Assembly (NCBI GenBank): GCA_016218905.1
Contig: JACRCS010000055.1
Span: 1-8,880, forward strand
DNA length: 8,880 nucleotides
Direction: 5' to 3'
DNA from: Deltaproteobacteria bacterium
GTDB taxonomy: Bacteria; Desulfobacterota_C; Deferrisomatia; Deferrisomatales; JACRMM01
Each line of letters begins with the position of its first letter. Positions within the stretch are counted from its first letter, which is position 1. The notes beneath the pieces were generated by a model. It was not told where the DNA came from. It did no database searches and saw nothing but the letters and a program-made list of their open reading frames with translations. Below, piece by piece: positions 1 to 6,449 of this stretch. A program made the position numbers and the translations under genes.

Positions 1-292
1 CGGTCATGCCCCGGAAGAGCTCCAGGTTCTGGAAGGTGCGCCCGACGCCTCCCCGGGCGATCTTCGAGGGCCGCAGGCCGTCGATCCTCCGGCCTCGGAA
101 GGAGACGGTGCCCGCCGTCGGCCGGTAGAGACCGCTGATGACGTTGAAGTCGGTCGACTTGCCCGCGCCGTTGGGCACGATGAGGGAGTAGATCTGCCCC
201 TCCTCCACCGTGAAGGAGCAGTCGCTCACCGCCCGGAGTCCGCCGAAGTCCATCGAGACGCGCTCGACCTGCAGGATCGGAGTTGCCGCCAT
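1..292 (-). CDS. livG: LivG-type ABC transporter ATPase, N-terminal part (runs off the window)
   Basis: This is the first 97 codons of an ATP-binding subunit of the branched-chain amino-acid (HAAT/Liv) ABC importer family, a cytoplasmic ATPase that powers uptake of branched-chain amino acids, amides or organic acids. The start is ATG at 292-290, giving MAATPILQVERVSMDFGGL, the usual LivG beginning (L-x-V, then FGGL-x-AV). The Walker A region (residues 39-47) reads VPNGAGKST. The lysine K45 and S46/T47 are intact, but the first glycine of GxxGxGK[ST] is valine (V39), and an aspartate (D48) sits where a hydrophobic residue normally follows. ISGLYRPTAG and the Q-loop GRTFQN (Q88) are normal. The ABC signature, Walker B and H-loop lie outside the window. 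It starts 9 bp after the acyl-CoA dehydrogenase stop with no clear Shine-Dalgarno, so translational coupling is likely. The family call is firm; whether the protein is active is open because of V39. Confidence 0.88.
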   Translation of the reverse strand, partial: MAATPILQVERVSMDFGGLRAVSDCSFTVEEGQIYSLIVPNGAGKSTDFNVISGLYRPTAGTVSFRGRRIDGLRPSKIARGGVGRTFQNLELFRGMT

Positions 293-301
293 GCTGATGC
301 C

Positions 302-1447
302 CTAGACCCCGATCTCTCGGGCCACGACGACCCGCATGATGTCGGGCGTGCCCCCGCCGATGAGGGGGAAATAGGAGTCGCGCAGGTAGCGCTCGACGGG
401 GTACTCGGTCATGAGGCCGTAGCCCCCGAAGATCGAGAGCGCCAGGGCACAGACCTTGTTCGCTCCCTCGCAGACGATCATCTTCGCCAGCGCCGCCTCC
501 TTCGCCACGCGTTCGCCCCGGTCGGCCTTCCGGGCCGCATGGTACAGGTAGAGCTCGGAACTCTCCAGGATCGCCAGCATGTCGGCGAGGCGGAAGCGCA
601 CGGCCTGGAACTTCCCGATTGTCTTCCCGAACTGCTTCCGCTCCTGGGCGTACCGCACCGACGCCTCGTAGGCCGCCTTGGCCAGGCCGAGCGACGTCGC
701 GGCCGTCATGAGCCGGTCCTCCTCGAGCGAGCTGAGGAGGTTCAGGAGCCCCTGGTTCTCTTCGCCCAGAAGATTCCCCGCCGGCACCACGAGGTCTTCG
801 AAGACGAGTTCGGCCGTGTCGGAGGATTTCGTCGTGAACTTGCTCAGCTTCTTCCCGACGCTGAACCCCTTCGTCCGAGTGTCCACGAGGAAGATGGAGA
901 TCCCGGCCATCCCCTTCTCCGGGTCGGTCTTCGCGGCGACGGTGACGAAGTCGGCCACGGTGCCGTTGCTGATGAAGATCTTCGACCCATTGAGGACGTA
1001 GGAGTCGCCGGTGCGCACGGCCCGGGTGCGGATCGCCGCCGCGTCGGAACCGGCCTCGGGTTCGGTGAGGGCGAAGGCGCCGATCATCTCGCCGCGGATC
1101 GCGGGCACGAGGTATTTCTGCTTCAGCTCCTCGGAGCCCCAGCGGAAGACGGAGAGGAGAGGCACCGAGGTCGTCATGGCGACGGTGGCGGAGAACCCCG
1201 CCGAGACCTTGGCGAGTTCCTCCACGAGGAGGCAGTGGTAGATGTGAGGCTCGTCGACTCCGGCCCCGCCGTACTCCTCCGGGAACTTCACGCCCAGGAA
1301 GCCGAGCTCGCCCATCTCCCGGATGAGCTCCCGAGAAGGTTCCCCCCGGGCGTCCATCTCTTCGGCGAGGGGAGCTACCCGGTCCTGAACGAAGCGGGCC
1401 ACCTGCCGCTGGAATTCCTGCTGCTCCCACGTGAGTCCGATGTCCAT
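302..1447 (-). CDS. Acyl-CoA dehydrogenase, isovaleryl/long-chain type active-site layout
   Basis: A complete 381-residue FAD-dependent acyl-CoA dehydrogenase, the usual family length. It should oxidise an acyl-CoA to the enoyl-CoA and pass two electrons to an electron-transfer flavoprotein. The N-terminal helical domain covers about residues 6-120. The beta domain carries the signature ALTEPEAGSD (126-135), and the C-terminal helical domain carries QERKQFGKTIGKFQ (268-281), LADM and FGGYG (340-344). The YEGT segment that holds the catalytic Glu in medium- and short-chain enzymes reads GGGT (364-367). In isovaleryl- and long-chain enzymes the base is instead the Glu of an E-R-L motif on helix G; here that place is Asp (D244 in EEDRL). 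The substrate cannot be read from sequence. The ATG at 1447 is chosen because AAGGGGAG lies 4 nt upstream and the protein then matches the family start; the open frame continues upstream only as a shadow of the regulator gene. It lies 38 bp after the TetR gene and 9 bp before livG. Confidence 0.95.
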   Translation of the reverse strand: MDIGLTWEQQEFQRQVARFVQDRVAPLAEEMDARGEPSRELIREMGELGFLGVKFPEEYGGAGVDEPHIYHCLLVEELAKVSAGFSATVAMTTSVPLLSVFRWGSEELKQKYLVPAIRGEMIGAFALTEPEAGSDAAAIRTRAVRTGDSYVLNGSKIFISNGTVADFVTVAAKTDPEKGMAGISIFLVDTRTKGFSVGKKLSKFTTKSSDTAELVFEDLVVPAGNLLGEENQGLLNLLSSLEEDRLMTAATSLGLAKAAYEASVRYAQERKQFGKTIGKFQAVRFRLADMLAILESSELYLYHAARKADRGERVAKEAALAKMIVCEGANKVCALALSIFGGYGLMTEYPVERYLRDSYFPLIGGGTPDIMRVVVAREIGV

Positions 1448-1485
1448 GCAGCTCCCCTTGTCCTGCCGTAAAGTTGCGCTCGTCT

Positions 1486-2109
1486 TCAGCTTTCCGATTT
1501 CAGCAGCCCGGTCAGGAACACGTCTTGGATGTTCGCGGCCAGTCTTCCGATGCCCTCGGGCCTCGCGTAGTCGAACCAGTTGTAGGCCCAGGTGATCATC
1601 CCCAGGAGCGAAAAGGCCATGAACGTCTCTGAGACGTCCCTCGCCTTGCCGGCTGCCTTGAGCTCCGAGATGGTGGCGCGGAGCATGTCGAACTGCTCCT
1701 TCCAGTTCGCGACCACCCACTCCTGATGCTCCGGATCCAGGTACTCGGTCTCCTTGATCAGGATCTTCGACTCCGGCTCCGTGCAGATGAGGCCCGTCAG
1801 GTCGGCCATGAACCTCTTCAAGCGGAGCACGGGATCGGGCTCGGCCTTGGCCGACGCCGTGATCGGCTGAAAGCTCTTCTCGATGCGCTGTTTGTGAAGC
1901 GAGAAGAGGATGTCCTCCTTGTCCTTGAAGTACCAGTACAGCGTCGGCCGGGAGATCCCCACCGCGTCGCAGATGTCGGTCGTCGAGGTCCCGTGGTATC
2001 CCTTCTTGAGGAAGAGCTGGACCGCCTTCTCCTGGATCTCCTCCCTGCTGGTGCGGACGGGCGCCCTCTGCCTCCTGGGGGCTCGCTTTCCTCTGCGTGC
2101 TTCCGGCAT
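1486..2109 (-). CDS. TetR-family transcriptional regulator
   Basis: A 207-residue TetR/AcrR-type regulator of usual length. A basic N-terminal tail of about 20 residues precedes the DNA-binding domain. The family pattern is plain at residues 21-70: EEIQEKAVQLFLKKGYHGTS leads into a helix-turn-helix with the recognition segment GISRPTLYWYFKDKEDIL. The rest is a helical ligand-binding and dimerisation domain that I cannot assign to a ligand. As first gene of an operon with an acyl-CoA dehydrogenase and a Liv-type transporter ATPase, it resembles the FadR/PsrA-like TetR regulators that sense acyl-CoAs (inference from context). The ATG at 2109 is chosen because GGGGAG and GAGGAG lie just upstream and the domain starts soon after. 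A longer frame exists to 2223, but it would begin inside the promoter and add a low-complexity tail. Autoregulation is plausible, given direct repeats in its promoter. Confidence 0.93.
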   Translation of the reverse strand: MPEARRGKRAPRRQRAPVRTSREEIQEKAVQLFLKKGYHGTSTTDICDAVGISRPTLYWYFKDKEDILFSLHKQRIEKSFQPITASAKAEPDPVLRLKRFMADLTGLICTEPESKILIKETEYLDPEHQEWVVANWKEQFDMLRATISELKAAGKARDVSETFMAFSLLGMITWAYNWFDYARPEGIGRLAANIQDVFLTGLLKSES

Positions 2110-2176
2110 CTCTCCCCGGGCTCCTCGTTGGATCCGTTCTCGCGCGGCGCAACCGGACCTCCTCGGGGTCCGCGCG

Positions 2177-2202
2177 GTATGTATATAGACAAGTATGTAT
2201 AT
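2177..2202. promoter_or_regulatory. Paired 10-bp direct repeats over -10 and start site, candidate TetR operator
   Basis: GTATGTATAT occurs twice without mismatch (2177-2186 and 2193-2202) with a 6-bp spacer, a period of 16 bp. The right copy covers the -10 hexamer and the left copy lies just past the expected transcription start. Bound protein there would block RNA polymerase. TetR-family proteins usually bind inverted repeats, so a direct repeat suggests two dimers side by side or another factor. Confidence 0.45.
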
Positions 2203-2223
2203 GAGCGGCCCGCCAGGTGTCAA
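2196..2223 (-). promoter_or_regulatory. Sigma70-type promoter of the TetR-acyl-CoA dehydrogenase-livG operon
   Basis: On the minus strand TTGACA (2223-2218, a perfect -35 hexamer) is followed after 16 bp by TATACA (2201-2196, four of six matches to TATAAT). Transcription would start near 2189, about 80 nt before the TetR start codon. It sits in an AT-rich island within GC-rich surroundings and points into the operon. Spacing of 16 rather than 17 bp is acceptable. No transcript data support it here. Confidence 0.62.
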
Positions 2224-2249
2224 ACAACTTTTTATGACGCGAGGGAGTA

Positions 2250-2297
2250 TCGCATGCGACTTTACAGCTTGTAAAGGACTCTCGAGCCGAGGCTCGA
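2250..2297. repeat. Cluster of three adjacent palindromes
   Basis: Three separate perfect inverted repeats stand nearly end to end: TCGCATGCGA (2250-2259, no spacer), CTTTACA-GCT-TGTAAAG (2260-2276) and TCGAGCC-GA-GGCTCGA (2282-2297). They lie 27-80 bp upstream of the -35 box of the TetR promoter and 107-155 bp past the hdrA-2 stop. They could be operator or activator sites for the left operon. The third could be a weak transcription-terminating hairpin for the right operon, but its 2-nt loop is tight and no T-run follows on the minus strand. The palindromes are certain; their role is not. Confidence 0.55.
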
Positions 2298-2404
2298 TGC
2301 GGCTGCCGGAGCTTTCGGCGTCATTTTGCGAACGAAGCTTGGAGCCGTGGTAGTGGAGAACTCCGGAGCGGTGTCGGGAGGGAGGGGGGCTCCGCGGAGT
2401 CAGA

Positions 2405-4114
2405 TTACCCTGGAGCGGGGGAGAGCGCGGCAGCGAGCTCGGCCAGGACCTGGCCGTCCCGGTAGTGGCGAAGGCTCGCCGCGTTGGAAGGGCAGAGCGC
2501 GCCGCACGCTCCGCAGCCCTTGCAGAGGGCCGAGAGGACCGCCATTCGGCCCAGGTGGGCGAGCGGCTGGATGGCGCCGGCCGGGCAGTTGGCCTGGCAG
2601 AGGCCGCAGCCGGCGCAGCGCTCGGGGTCGATCTCGGCGACGACCGGGTCCACGGGCAGGCGACCCTTGAGGAGGGGTAGCGCGGCCTTCATGGCCGCGG
2701 CACGGCCCGAAGCGACCGCCTCGTCCAAGGTCTTCGGAGCCTGGCAAGCTCCCGCGAGGTAGATGCCGTCGGAGGCGGTCTCCACCGGGCGGAGCTTCAG
2801 GTGGGCCTCCAGGAAGAACCCGTCGCCGCTGCGGGGCACCTTGAGGAGCCGCGAGACTTCGGCCGCGTCGGCCCGGGGCCTCGCTCCGCAGGCGAGCACG
2901 ACGAGGTCGGCCTCGAGCTCCTCGGCCTCCCCGAGGAGCGTATCCTCGAAGCGAACGACCCTGCGCGCGCCCCTCCGGTACACCTCGGAGGCGTTTCCCC
3001 TGCGGAAGAGGACCCCCTTCCGGCCGGCCGCCTCGTACGCCTCCTCGGCACCGCGCGCGTACGCGCGCAGGTCCATGTAGAGGACCTGGGCTTCCAGACC
3101 CGGGTTGACCTCCCGGAGCTCGCACGCCTGCCGCACGCTCACCATGCAGCACGTCCGGGAGCAGTGGCTAGCGCCGGCGGTCTTGTCCCGTGAACCGACG
3201 CACTGGAGGAAGACGGCCGAGCGCACGGGCTCTCCGTCGACCCGGAGCTCGTCGCCGGCCCGGAGCCGGGCCTCGAGCTCCTCCTGGGTCGTGATCCGCG
3301 GATCAGCGCCATAGCCGAGCTCCGGCCGTCCGTCGGCCGGGTCGTCGGGCCGGTAAAGGTCGTAGCCCGTGGCCAGGACGACGGAGCCGACGATCCGGAC
3401 GACCGCTCCTTCCGGAGTCTCGAGCTCGGCCTCCAGGTTTCCGGGAGGGCCGGAGAGGGCCCGCAGGCGGCTCCCGGTGAGGATCTCGGCCCGCTCGCTT
3501 TCCCGGACCTCCTCGATGACGCCGGAGAGCCACGGCCCCACGGGGCTCCCGTCAGGGAAGGTCCGCCCAAGAGTCCGCGCCCGGCCCCCCAGCTCGGGCT
3601 CGCGCTCCACGAGGGTGAAGTCGATCCCCATCCCGGCGAGCTCCCGGGCTGCGGCGAGCCCCGCCGGTCCGCCTCCGAGGATGAGGGCGCGGCGGGTCAC
3701 CGGCGCCTCGGAACCCGAGAGGGGCTCCTGGCGCACCACCCGCGCGACCCCGCCGGAGATGAGGGACAGGGCCTTCCGGGTCGCCTCGCCCCGATCCGCG
3801 TGGACCCAGGAGCACTGCTCCCGGACGTTGACGTGACACAGGAGGTAGGGGTTCAGCCCCTCGGAGGCGAGCGCCTTCCGGAAGGTCGCCTCGTGCATGC
3901 GCGGAGAGCACGCGGCCACGACCACGCGCGAGGCGTTCCGGTCCCGCAGGTCCTGCCGGATGAGCTCCTGGCCCGGCCGCGAGCACATGTAGGCATAGTG
4001 GCGCACCACCGAGACTCCCGGCCGCTCCTGGAGCGTCCGCGCGACCTCCTCCACGTCCACCGTCGCGGCGATGTTCTGGCCGCAGTGACACAGGTACACC
4101 GCGACTCCGCTCAC
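2405..4114 (-). CDS. hdrA: HdrA-like flavin/iron-sulfur protein 2 (with N-terminal HdrA domain and C-terminal ferredoxin pair)
   Basis: A 569-residue homologue of heterodisulfide reductase subunit A, the FAD and [4Fe-4S] protein that moves electrons, and in some complexes bifurcates them, in the cytoplasm. Residues 1-130 are the typical HdrA N-terminal domain: CHCGQNI (9-15), YMCSRPGQ (42-49), ACSPRMHEATFR (68-79) and NVREQCSWVH (96-105). The FAD fold starts at GGGPAG (147-152). A cluster motif follows with C305, C318, C322 and C323. The C-terminus holds two ferredoxin motifs, C500/C503/C506/C510 and C531/C534/C537/C541. The ferredoxin domain that HdrA normally carries inserted in the FAD fold is absent, as is the DCSxC motif after GGR; both are present in the neighbouring HdrA-1. 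It starts with GTG, in a GTGA overlap with the stop of HdrA-1, 7 nt after GGGAGG. The open frame continues far upstream only as a shadow. It is the last gene of the cluster. Confidence 0.93.
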   Translation of the reverse strand: MSGVAVYLCHCGQNIAATVDVEEVARTLQERPGVSVVRHYAYMCSRPGQELIRQDLRDRNASRVVVAACSPRMHEATFRKALASEGLNPYLLCHVNVREQCSWVHADRGEATRKALSLISGGVARVVRQEPLSGSEAPVTRRALILGGGPAGLAAARELAGMGIDFTLVEREPELGGRARTLGRTFPDGSPVGPWLSGVIEEVRESERAEILTGSRLRALSGPPGNLEAELETPEGAVVRIVGSVVLATGYDLYRPDDPADGRPELGYGADPRITTQEELEARLRAGDELRVDGEPVRSAVFLQCVGSRDKTAGASHCSRTCCMVSVRQACELREVNPGLEAQVLYMDLRAYARGAEEAYEAAGRKGVLFRRGNASEVYRRGARRVVRFEDTLLGEAEELEADLVVLACGARPRADAAEVSRLLKVPRSGDGFFLEAHLKLRPVETASDGIYLAGACQAPKTLDEAVASGRAAAMKAALPLLKGRLPVDPVVAEIDPERCAGCGLCQANCPAGAIQPLAHLGRMAVLSALCKGCGACGALCPSNAASLRHYRDGQVLAELAAALSPAPG

Positions 4115-5475
4115 GCGGCGTCCTCCCTGCAGCGCAGGAGGTGCGCCAGCGCCGCGCCGGCCGCGGCGGAGCCGGAGGCGACGGCGTCGGGGATGTCCAT
4201 GGGGCCGAGGCACGCTCCGGCGAGGAAGACACCGGGGACGGGGGAGACGGACGGGTCCCTCGGGTCTGCCGGCTCGAAGAAGCCGTCGGGGCCCAGGGGT
4301 ACCCCCAGAAGGTCGGAGAGGACACCGTACTCGGGTCTCGGTCGGAGCCCGGCGCCGAGCACGACGAGGTCGGCGGCCAGTTCCTCGGCGCGGCCGAGGA
4401 GTGTGTCCTCGAAACGCAAGGTGAGGAAGGGGGAGCTGCCCTTCCGGTAAATCTCGGAGACGTTCCCCCGCCGCAGTACGAGTCCCATCCGCTGCGCCCG
4501 CTCGAGGAACTCCTCGTATCCTTTCCCGAAGGCCCGCAGATCCATGTAGAGGATCGTCACCTCCACCCCGGGGATCTTCTCCAGCGCGAGGACGGCCTGC
4601 TTGACGGAGACCATGCAGCACACCCGGGAGCAGTACGACGCGCCGGTGGTGCGGTCCCGGGAGCCGACGCACTGCACGAAGGCGACGCGTCTCGGTTCGG
4701 CGGGGCCCACCTTGAGCTTTCCCTCCGTCGGGCCCGAGGCCGAGGAGAGGCGTTCGAACTGGAGGTTCGTGATCACCTCCGGGTACCGGCCGTAGCCGAG
4801 CTCGGGGCGGCCGACCTCCGGCGCATCGGGGCGGTAGAGATCGTACCCGGCCGCCACGACGATGGCGTCCACCGAGAGCTCCCGGGACGTCTCCTCCTGG
4901 TCCAGGTGGACGGCGCCCACCTGGCACGCCGCGGCGCACTTCGGCTCCTTGCCGCACTTGCCGCGGGTGAGGAAGAGGCACGCCTCCGGGTCGATCGCGT
5001 AGGAGGAGGGGACCGCCTGGGGAAAGGGAACCCCGACGGCGCTCGCCTTCCGCAGGCCCAGGTCGAAGGCGCTCGGCACGTGCACCTTGAGGCGGCACTC
5101 CTCGGCGCACCGGCCGCAGGAGACGCAGGCCTCCGGGTCGACGTACCGGGGGCGGAGCCGCAGGCGCACGTGAAAGCCCTCCCCCTCGCCGGCCCGCTCC
5201 ACGGCCTCCACCTCCGCTCGAGTGAGGAGCTCGATCCCAGGGTGGCTTCCCGCCTCGGCGGTCCGAGGCGTCAGCGTGCAGGAGGAGCAGTCGAGCGTCG
5301 GAAAGGTCTTGTCGGTCTGCGCCATCCGCCCGCCGATGGAGTCCCCCTTTTCGACGAGGTACACCTGCACGCCGGCGTCAGCGAGATCGAGCGCCGCCTG
5401 GATCCCCGCGATCCCTCCGCCCACTACCAGGGCTGAAAGCTCACGGGAAGGATGAAGGTGGCCTTCACCCTTCAT
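4111..5475 (-). CDS. hdrA: HdrA-like flavin/iron-sulfur protein 1 (short form with inserted ferredoxin domain)
   Basis: A 454-residue HdrA-like flavoprotein. It begins directly with the FAD fold (VVGGGIAGIQAALDLA, 17-32) and IGGRMAQTDKTFPTLDCSSC (47-66), the HdrA hallmark. The inserted ferredoxin-type domain follows with C117/C120/C123/C127 and C166/C174/C180/C184, then the second half of the FAD fold with C269, C282, C286 and C287. It lacks both the N-terminal HdrA domain and the C-terminal ferredoxin pair found in HdrA-2, so the two proteins together make up one full HdrA domain set. By size and layout it also recalls QmoA, the short HdrA-like partner of QmoB in sulfate reducers. The ATG at 5475 lies 2 bp after the etfA stop and is preceded by AAAGGCTAGGG. 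The end overlaps the HdrA-2 start by 4 bp, so the two are probably made in fixed ratio and may form a heteromer (inference). Confidence 0.93.
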   Translation of the reverse strand: MKGEGHLHPSRELSALVVGGGIAGIQAALDLADAGVQVYLVEKGDSIGGRMAQTDKTFPTLDCSSCTLTPRTAEAGSHPGIELLTRAEVEAVERAGEGEGFHVRLRLRPRYVDPEACVSCGRCAEECRLKVHVPSAFDLGLRKASAVGVPFPQAVPSSYAIDPEACLFLTRGKCGKEPKCAAACQVGAVHLDQEETSRELSVDAIVVAAGYDLYRPDAPEVGRPELGYGRYPEVITNLQFERLSSASGPTEGKLKVGPAEPRRVAFVQCVGSRDRTTGASYCSRVCCMVSVKQAVLALEKIPGVEVTILYMDLRAFGKGYEEFLERAQRMGLVLRRGNVSEIYRKGSSPFLTLRFEDTLLGRAEELAADLVVLGAGLRPRPEYGVLSDLLGVPLGPDGFFEPADPRDPSVSPVPGVFLAGACLGPMDIPDAVASGSAAAGAALAHLLRCREDAA

Positions 5476-5477
5476 CC

Positions 5478-6449
5478 CTAGCCTTTGGCCGCCCGCACGG
5501 CGGCGGTAAGCGCCGGGACCACCTTGAAGAGGTCTCCGACGATGCCGTAGTGGGCGACGCGGAAAATCGGGGCCTTGGCGTCTTTGTTGACCGCGATGAT
5601 CGTGGCGGCGCCCTTCATGGCGGTTACGTGCTGGAAGGCGCCTGAGATCCCGAGGGCGACGTAGACCTTCGGCTTGACGGTCTTGCCGGAGATCCCCACC
5701 TGCCGCTCCTTGGGAAGCCAGTGCATGTCGACGACCGGCCGGGAGCAGGAGACCGTGGCGCCGAGGGCCTTCGCCAGGTTCTCGGCCACGTCCAGGTTCT
5801 CCTTGTCCCCGATGCCGCGCCCGACGCTCACGAGCACGTCGGCCTGGGTGATGTCCACGTCCCCGGCGGCCTCCTGGACCCAGCGGAGGAAGGTCTTCCC
5901 GAGATTCTCCGGGACGGCCGCCTGGACCGCCTCCACGGCGCCGGCCGCGGCGGCCGCGGCCTCCGCCTTCTCGAAGCTCCCGGGTCGAACCGTGGCGAGG
6001 ACCGTGGGCGCCGCGCCGAGCTCGACCTTCGCCTGGAGCTTTCCGCCGTAGACCGCCCGCGTCGCCGCCAGCCGGCCGTCGCTCCAGGAGAGCTCCACCG
6101 CGTCGGTGACCACCGGCGCGCCGAGGCGCGTCGCCAGCGCGGGGGTCCAGTCCATCCCCGCTGCGGAGTGGGCCCCGAGGACGACGGAGGGCGTCCGGGC
6201 GCGGATCAGGGTCTCCAGAGCGCCCGCGACGGCGGCGCCGTTGAACCCCGAGAGGGCAGGGGACTCGCAGACGAGGACCTTGTCCGCCGCTGTCCTCACG
6301 GCTTCCGCCAGGGCCGCGCCCGCTCCCGGCTCGGCGAGGACCAGGGCCTCCACCGGCCCGGCGCCCAGGCTTCTGGCGATGGCCAGGAGCTCGTGAGTGA
6401 CCTCGCGGACCTCGCCGCTCCGATGCTCGACGATCGTCCAGACGCTCAC
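5478..6449 (-). CDS. etfA: Electron transfer flavoprotein alpha subunit
   Basis: A complete 323-residue EtfA (FixB-type), which with EtfB forms the FAD-containing carrier that takes electrons from acyl-CoA dehydrogenases. The N-terminal half (1-165) is the Rossmann-like domain. The C-terminal FAD-binding domain is typical: VSVGRGIG (207-214), SRPVVD (236-241), VGISGKTVKPKVYVALGISG (251-270), AVNKDAKAPIF (286-296) and YGIVGDLFKVVP (301-312). The segment after GISGAFQH reads VTAM where most family members have LAGM. An alanine-rich stretch (163-178) links the two halves. It starts with GTG at 6449, in a GTGA overlap with the etfB stop, 4 nt after a strong GGGAGGTG. The unusual step is that hdrA-1 follows it after only 2 bp, which ties EtfAB to Hdr proteins rather than to a lone membrane EtfQO. 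Confidence 0.97.
   Translation of the reverse strand: MSVWTIVEHRSGEVREVTHELLAIARSLGAGPVEALVLAEPGAGAALAEAVRTAADKVLVCESPALSGFNGAAVAGALETLIRARTPSVVLGAHSAAGMDWTPALATRLGAPVVTDAVELSWSDGRLAATRAVYGGKLQAKVELGAAPTVLATVRPGSFEKAEAAAAAAGAVEAVQAAVPENLGKTFLRWVQEAAGDVDITQADVLVSVGRGIGDKENLDVAENLAKALGATVSCSRPVVDMHWLPKERQVGISGKTVKPKVYVALGISGAFQHVTAMKGAATIIAVNKDAKAPIFRVAHYGIVGDLFKVVPALTAAVRAAKG

Larger units (their letters stand above)
2110..2404. other. Intergenic region between the etf-hdr operon and the TetR operon
   Basis: This 295-bp stretch holds no credible gene. From right to left it contains a spacer after the hdrA-2 stop (2404-2298) with only short self-complementary words such as CTCCGCGGAG at 2390-2399, then three adjacent palindromes (2250-2297), a promoter reading left (2196-2223), paired 10-bp direct repeats (2177-2202), and an untranslated leader of about 80 nt for the TetR gene. 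The stretch 2177-2280 is much more AT-rich than the genes around it, as expected for a control region. No U-tract terminator of standard form was found for the upstream operon. Confidence 0.7.

Noticed and set aside
539..1471. Plus-strand open frame (310 codons) opposite the acyl-CoA dehydrogenase
   Set aside because: Codon-position GC skew opens this antisense frame; the product is His/Arg/Glu-rich with no family pattern, while the minus strand encodes a complete conserved enzyme.
1486..2223. Longer TetR start at 2223
   Set aside because: It would put the start codon in the -35 hexamer and add a non-conserved tail. The ATG at 2109 has Shine-Dalgarno-like GGGGAG and gives normal family length.
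2282..2297. Rho-independent terminator of the etf-hdr operon
   Set aside because: The stem is perfect, but the loop would be only 2 nt and no T-run follows in the direction of transcription. Kept only as a palindrome.
2326..2670. Plus-strand open frame (114 codons) starting in the intergenic region
   Set aside because: Arg/Gly/Pro-rich product running antisense into hdrA-2, with no domain and no convincing ribosome binding site.
2405..5110. Reading the HdrA-2 frame as one 901-residue protein
   Set aside because: The first 332 residues are Arg/Pro/Gly-rich out-of-frame translation of HdrA-1. The real N-terminus (CHCGQNI) follows the GTG at 4114.
4141..5436. Long plus-strand open frame (431 codons) opposite HdrA-1
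   Set aside because: It is a shadow of the GC-rich minus-strand gene: low-complexity Arg/Gly/Ala/Leu-rich product, no recognised domain, and it lies wholly opposite a gene with clear HdrA motifs.
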